Below are positions 40,475 to 44,193 of a stretch of DNA of 44,193 nt, in pieces. A program made the translations under genes and the position numbers. The notes beneath the pieces were generated by a model. The model ran no database searches. It was not told the DNA's origin and saw only the letters and a program-made list of their open reading frames with translations. How positions within the stretch are numbered: position 1 is the stretch's first letter; each line of letters starts with the position of its first letter. Source of the stretch: Bacillota bacterium (lineage in GTDB: Bacteria; Bacillota; Clostridia; Christensenellales; SZUA-584); contig JAEWTW010000006.1 in the NCBI GenBank assembly GCA_023397655.1, positions 1-44,193 of the forward strand, read 5' to 3'.

Positions 40475-40503
40475 ATGATACAATATTTGATTATTTTTTA
40501 CAA
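40475..40503 (-). promoter_or_regulatory. Promoter of the KTSC lipoprotein gene
   Basis: Minus strand: TTGTAA, 17 bp, TATCAT, about 78 bp before the ATG. Confidence 0.5.
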
Positions 40504-40601
40504 TAACCAGTCAAAATACCTGGCAATAGTGGCTGTATGTCACAAATAGAAGATCTCGGAAATCCTATTGTCTTCGAAAAGGAGGAGCGACGGAACGGTA
40601 C

Positions 40602-40638
40602 AAAAAAGCCCTGATCGGTTTTCCGACAGGGCTTTTTG
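40602..40638 (-). terminator. Terminator of the tRNA pair
   Basis: AAAAAGCCCTG and CAGGGCTTTTT with an inner TCGG/CCGA stem. It works on both strands and lies 23 bp after the tRNA-Ala CCA. Confidence 0.88.
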
Positions 40639-40660
40639 TGGAGCACTGTTTGCTCCGATG

Positions 40661-40736
40661 TGGTGGAGATAAGGGGGCTCGAACCCCTGGCCTCTGCATT
40701 GCGAACGCAGCGCTCTACCAGCTGAGCTATATCCCC
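40661..40736 (-). tRNA. tRNA-Ala (anticodon CGC)
   Basis: 76 bases including encoded CCA. Acceptor GGGGATA/TATCTCC, D-arm GCTC/GAGC, anticodon stem CTGCG/TGCAG with loop TTCGCAA, T-arm AGGGG-TTCGAGC-CCCCT. All arms pair. Anticodon CGC reads GCG. Confidence 0.96.
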
Positions 40737-40741
40737 AAATA

Positions 40742-40832
40742 TGGCGGAGAAGGTGGGATTCGAACCCACGTGCCGGTTCCCCGACAAACGCATTTCGAGT
40801 GCGCCCCGTTATGACCACTTCGATACTTCTCC
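40742..40832 (-). tRNA. tRNA-Ser (anticodon CGA)
   Basis: 91 bases including encoded CCA. Acceptor GGAGAAG/CTTCTCC, anticodon stem GCGCA/TGCGT with loop CTCGAAA, a long variable arm (GTCGGGGAACCGGC) as in class II tRNAs, and T-arm GTGGG-TTCGAAT-CCCAC. Five bases separate it from tRNA-Ala, so the two are cotranscribed. Confidence 0.95.
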
Positions 40833-40892
40833 ATAATGCGGGTCATCACTAGCTTCGAGCCCCGGTTCCGCAAATCGTCGCTACGGATTCGT

Positions 40893-40921
40893 ATTATATA
40901 ACATCCGCGCGCAATATTCAA
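40893..40921 (-). promoter_or_regulatory. Promoter of the tRNA-Ser/tRNA-Ala operon
   Basis: Minus strand: TTGAAT, 17 bp, TATAAT, about 60 bp before tRNA-Ser and just after mfd. Confidence 0.7.
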
Positions 40922-40974
40922 GCATTAATTTTTATCACTTCCTCATTTTTTGGAGCCGACCCTTCTGACATTTT

Positions 40975-43900
40975 TTACAGCTTTACGCTTCGCCGTATGT
41001 CAGTCAGAAAGTGTATCAGGTCGTCCACCGAATGCTTTTGCGGCTTGAACACAATATACGGCGGCACAGCGGCCTTGAGCTGCGCCTGCCCCTTGTATTC
41101 TTCGATAACCGCCAGCAGCTGCTCCGCGTTCACGGCGGCGTCCTCTGCATACTTGAGCGTGAACACGCGACCGTTCCGTGTCACCGAGAGTATGCCCGCC
41201 TGCGCCGCATACGACTTGATCAGCGCGATCAGCATCAGGTTCTCCACCGTCCGCGGCAGCTTGCCGTACCGGTCGAGCACCTCGTCCTTCACCAACCGCG
41301 CGTTCTTCACGCTGTCAATAGCGGCGATCTTCTTGTATATCTCGATGCGTTGCATGTCATCGCTGATATATTCAGTGGGCACGTGCGCCGACAGACCGAT
41401 TTCCACCGACGTTTCGTTGAGCTTTTCCACGCGCTCGCCCTTGATCTCAGCCACCGCCTCGCGCATCATGCGACAATACATGTCGTATCCCACCGCCGCC
41501 ATCTGCCCGGACTGCTCGGGCCCCAGCAGGTTGCCCGCGCCGCGTATCTCGAGGTCGCGCATCGCGATCTTGAAGCCCGCGCCTAGCTCGGTGAACTCGG
41601 CGATGGTCTGCAGCCGCTTCTCCGCCTCGGGCGTCATGTGTACGCCCGGCAGATAGGTGAGATAGGCGTACGAGCTTTTCGCGCCGCGCCCCACACGCCC
41701 CTTAATCTGGTACAGCTGCGCGAGCCCAAACTTATCTGCCTCGTATACTATCACCGTATTTACGTTGGGTATATCGATGCCTGACTCGATGATGGTGGTG
41801 CACAGCAGCACGTCATATTCGTCCGCGAGGAAGCGCACCATCACGTCCTCCATCGCCGTCTCGCCCATGCGCCCGTGCGCCACCGCCACGCGCGCTTCCG
41901 GCACATACTTGCGCAGGTCCATCGCCAGATGATCCATCTGGTTGATCTGTCGGCAGACGAAGTACACCTGCCCGCCGCGCTCCATCTCGTGCGCCACCGC
42001 GTCGTGCAGCAGCTGCCCGGAATACTCCATCACGTAGCTCTCAGGCGCGCGCCGCTCATCGGGCGGCGTGTCCAGCACGCTCATGTCACGGATACCCGTC
42101 AGCGCCATCTGCAGCGTCCGGGGGATGGGCGTGGCCGACAGCGTCAGCACGTCCACGCTGCGCTTTATGTCCTTGATGCGCTCCTTGTGCGTGACACCGA
42201 AGCGCTGCTCTTCGTCGATCACCAGCAGCCCCAGATCCTTGAACTTCACGTCCTTGGACAGCAGCCGGTGCGTGCCGATCACGACGTCCACCGTGCCGTT
42301 CTTCAGGCCCTCCAAAATGCGCGTCTGATCCCCCGAGGACACATAGCGCGATACCGTCTCAATCTGTATCGCGAACTCGGCGAATCGCTCGGTAAACGTA
42401 TGGTAGTGCTGCCTTGCGAGCAATGTAGTCGGCACTAGCACCGCACACTGGCGGCCTTCCATCACTGCCTTGAAGCACGCGCGCATCGCCACTTCGGTCT
42501 TGCCGTAGCCCACGTCACCCAGCAGCAGCCGGTCCATTACCTTTTCCTGCTGCATATCCTTCTTGATCTCGGATATGCTCTTGAGCTGCCCGTCCGTCTC
42601 CTCATACGGAAAGTTATCCTCGAACTGCTTCTGCCAGACGGTGTCCTCGCCATACTTCATGCCCTTTTTGAACATGCGCTCGCTGTAAATGGACACGAGA
42701 TCCTCCGCCAGCTCCTTGACGGCCTTCTTGACGCGCGCCTTGGCCTGGCTCCACTCGCGGCCTCCCAGCTTGGATAGGCGTTCTCCTTCGCCGCCCATAT
42801 ACTTGCTGACACGGTCGATCTGGTCGGTAGGTATGAACAGCTTATCGCCGTCCCGGTACTCCAGCTCCAGATAATCCCGCGAAATCTTCTGCACTTCGCG
42901 CTTCACCAGCCCCAGAAAGCGCCCTTTGCCGTGTACGTCGTGCACGATCATGTCTCCCGGCTTCAAGTCCGCGAACAGGTCCATCTGCCGGCGCGGCGAC
43001 ACCGCCTTGCGCTTGCGGGTGAAGCCATATATCTCGTGCTCGCCCAGGAAATATGTCTTCACCGACGTCAGCTCGAAACCGGCGGCCAGCCGCTGCGTAA
43101 AAGCACCCGCCGTTCCCGGCATCAGCTCCTGTCCTTCCTTGATGCAGGGCACCGTCAGCGCCTTATCCGACAGCTCCGCCGCCAGCCGTTCCGCCCGCTG
43201 GGTGTTGCCGCACATCAGGTAAACGCGCCAGCCATTCTTTACGCGCGCCTTTACGTCCTCCTGCAGCAGCTCCAGCTTGCGGTTATACGCGAGCGCGGAC
43301 TTCACCGGCATCACGATCTCCGACTTCACATGCAGGCCGGAGCGGCTCACCGAGCAGAAATCGCCCGCCGTGCGCGCCGCCACCCTTTTCACGATATCCT
43401 CCAGCTGCAGGTACAGCGACCTCTGGTCCGCGACCGCCTCACTGCTGCCCACCAGCCCCATCAGCCGGTGCTCAAAGTCCTCTCGCCGCTCCTCTTCCTC
43501 GGAACGTATATGCTTGTAGTCATCGAACAGCACCAGCGCGTCCGGCACGTAGTCCAGCACCGTACACCCACATAGCGCGTACGCGAAGTTCTCCATGTCC
43601 TCGAAATAACGGTGTCTGCCAAGGCTTTTCGCGTAGTCCGTAAACCGCTGCGCCATTGCGGCATTGTCCGGCTTCGCGGACTCGAAATACGTTTTGCCTG
43701 CCTCCGCCGCGCTTTCGGACAGCGTCAGCTCCACCGCGGGCGACAGCGTCACCGCGTCGAACTTCTCGCGGCTGCGCCTCTGTGTACCTGGGTCAAACGC
43801 GTGGATACTCTCCACCACATCGTCAAAGAAGTCGATTCGATAAGGCGCCGCAGCGCCGGGGCAGAACACATCAAGTATCTCGCCGCGCCGCGCAGCCTGC

Positions 43901-44193
43901 CCCGCCGTTTCCACCGCGCTCACGCGCTCGTATCCGGCCAGCACGAGCCGCTGTATCAGCTTCTCCGGATCATATCGCCCGTCCTTGGTTATCTTGATGT
44001 GCGACGCCGCAAAGTCCTCCGATGGGACCAGACGCGCGCACAGCGCCTCCTCGCCGATGAACGCCAGACGCGCTCCGCCCACCAGCTTGGAGAGCGCGCG
44101 AATGCGCTCAAACATGCGTTCGCGGCTCCGCGCCACCGACGTCCGCAGCTGCAAGGCTCGCTTCGGAATATACACCGCATTACCCGAAGCATC
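40975..44193 (-). CDS. mfd: Transcription-repair coupling factor, N-terminus beyond window
   Basis: 1073 codons open to the window edge; full Mfd has about 1150-1180 residues, so roughly 90 are missing. Visible parts: UvrB-homology region (ILDVFCPGAAAPYRIDFFDD), the CarD-like RNA-polymerase-interacting domain (about 411-470, LKPGDMIVHDVHGKGRFLG), the translocase with Walker A GDVGYGKTEVA (about 558), the DEEQ box VIDEEQRFG (about 663), SATPIPRT, TTIIESGIDIPN, GRVGRG, and the C-terminal TRCF domain. Known: Mfd removes RNA polymerase stalled at lesions and recruits UvrA. A GTG at 44175 is open but is not the start, since the frame and the homology continue upstream of it. Confidence 0.97.
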   Translation of the reverse strand, partial: DASGNAVYIPKRALQLRTSVARSRERMFERIRALSKLVGGARLAFIGEEALCARLVPSEDFAASHIKITKDGRYDPEKLIQRLVLAGYERVSAVETAGQAARRGEILDVFCPGAAAPYRIDFFDDVVESIHAFDPGTQRRSREKFDAVTLSPAVELTLSESAAEAGKTYFESAKPDNAAMAQRFTDYAKSLGRHRYFEDMENFAYALCGCTVLDYVPDALVLFDDYKHIRSEEEERREDFEHRLMGLVGSSEAVADQRSLYLQLEDIVKRVAARTAGDFCSVSRSGLHVKSEIVMPVKSALAYNRKLELLQEDVKARVKNGWRVYLMCGNTQRAERLAAELSDKALTVPCIKEGQELMPGTAGAFTQRLAAGFELTSVKTYFLGEHEIYGFTRKRKAVSPRRQMDLFADLKPGDMIVHDVHGKGRFLGLVKREVQKISRDYLELEYRDGDKLFIPTDQIDRVSKYMGGEGERLSKLGGREWSQAKARVKKAVKELAEDLVSIYSERMFKKGMKYGEDTVWQKQFEDNFPYEETDGQLKSISEIKKDMQQEKVMDRLLLGDVGYGKTEVAMRACFKAVMEGRQCAVLVPTTLLARQHYHTFTERFAEFAIQIETVSRYVSSGDQTRILEGLKNGTVDVVIGTHRLLSKDVKFKDLGLLVIDEEQRFGVTHKERIKDIKRSVDVLTLSATPIPRTLQMALTGIRDMSVLDTPPDERRAPESYVMEYSGQLLHDAVAHEMERGGQVYFVCRQINQMDHLAMDLRKYVPEARVAVAHGRMGETAMEDVMVRFLADEYDVLLCTTIIESGIDIPNVNTVIVYEADKFGLAQLYQIKGRVGRGAKSSYAYLTYLPGVHMTPEAEKRLQTIAEFTELGAGFKIAMRDLEIRGAGNLLGPEQSGQMAAVGYDMYCRMMREAVAEIKGERVEKLNETSVEIGLSAHVPTEYISDDMQRIEIYKKIAAIDSVKNARLVKDEVLDRYGKLPRTVENLMLIALIKSYAAQAGILSVTRNGRVFTLKYAEDAAVNAEQLLAVIEEYKGQAQLKAAVPPYIVFKPQKHSVDDLIHFLTDIRRSVKL

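Noticed and set aside
40491..40921. Short minus-strand open frames across the tRNA pair
   Set aside because: They are translations of tRNA sequence and terminator DNA without coding signals.

Overview
The window looks like the chromosome of an anaerobic Gram-positive bacterium of the class Clostridia with fairly GC-rich core genes. The signs are hybrid cluster protein, AzlCD, LytR-CpsA-Psr and YtrA-type GntR families, many lipoproteins with Pro/Thr-rich linkers, consensus sigma-A promoters with 17-bp spacers, TTG starts behind strong ribosome binding sites, a c-di-GMP-I riboswitch cluster and a DUF2225 protein. The species cannot be named from this sequence.

Positions 1-6350 form an AT-rich accessory region. 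It carries a two-gene IetAS-type defence module (AAA+ ATPase plus subtilisin-like protease, cut by the window edge), a tRNA-like 3' fragment, a possible integrase tail, an unknown winged-helix-like protein translationally coupled to a broken vsr gene, a small orphan ORF, and, beyond the host-like gene ppnP, an Abi_2/HEPN abortive-infection gene. Direct 11-bp repeats at 2840 and 4575 may bracket an old insertion.

Positions 6485-11129 hold a GntR/ABC operon with a clear promoter-operator, an L,D-transpeptidase with SH3 repeats, and a solute-binding lipoprotein. Positions 11301-15700 hold a 1279-residue surface protein (Asp/Pro repeat, InlB and MBG repeats, C-terminal anchor). Its leader of about 0.5 kb contains two complete c-di-GMP-I riboswitches and one divergent copy, each followed by a terminator.

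Positions 15800-28340 are metabolic and regulatory: hcp behind a palindromic site, a tautomerase, azlCD, two paralogous alkaline phosphatases (the first behind a strongly structured leader RNA, the second behind five Pho-box-like repeats at exact 11-bp spacing), a YibE/F membrane protein, a TetR regulator divergent from two flavodoxin-like proteins, and a PAS-LuxR regulator next to an Old Yellow Enzyme homologue whose promoter carries a repeated 13-mer.

Positions 28478-44193 hold cell-envelope genes (LCP transferase, M15 peptidase, SpoVB-like flippase, GtrA), a cyclic-nucleotide-binding/DUF2225 protein, a ferritin-like/VIT transporter, a second YtrA-type GntR/ABC operon, a DapF homologue with both catalytic cysteines replaced by serine, a ferritin-like protein, a KTSC lipoprotein, tRNA-Ser and tRNA-Ala, and most of mfd.

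The best leads are the triple c-di-GMP riboswitch array, the uncharacterised structured RNA before the first phosphatase, the Ser/Ser DapF homologue, and the defence-island remnants.
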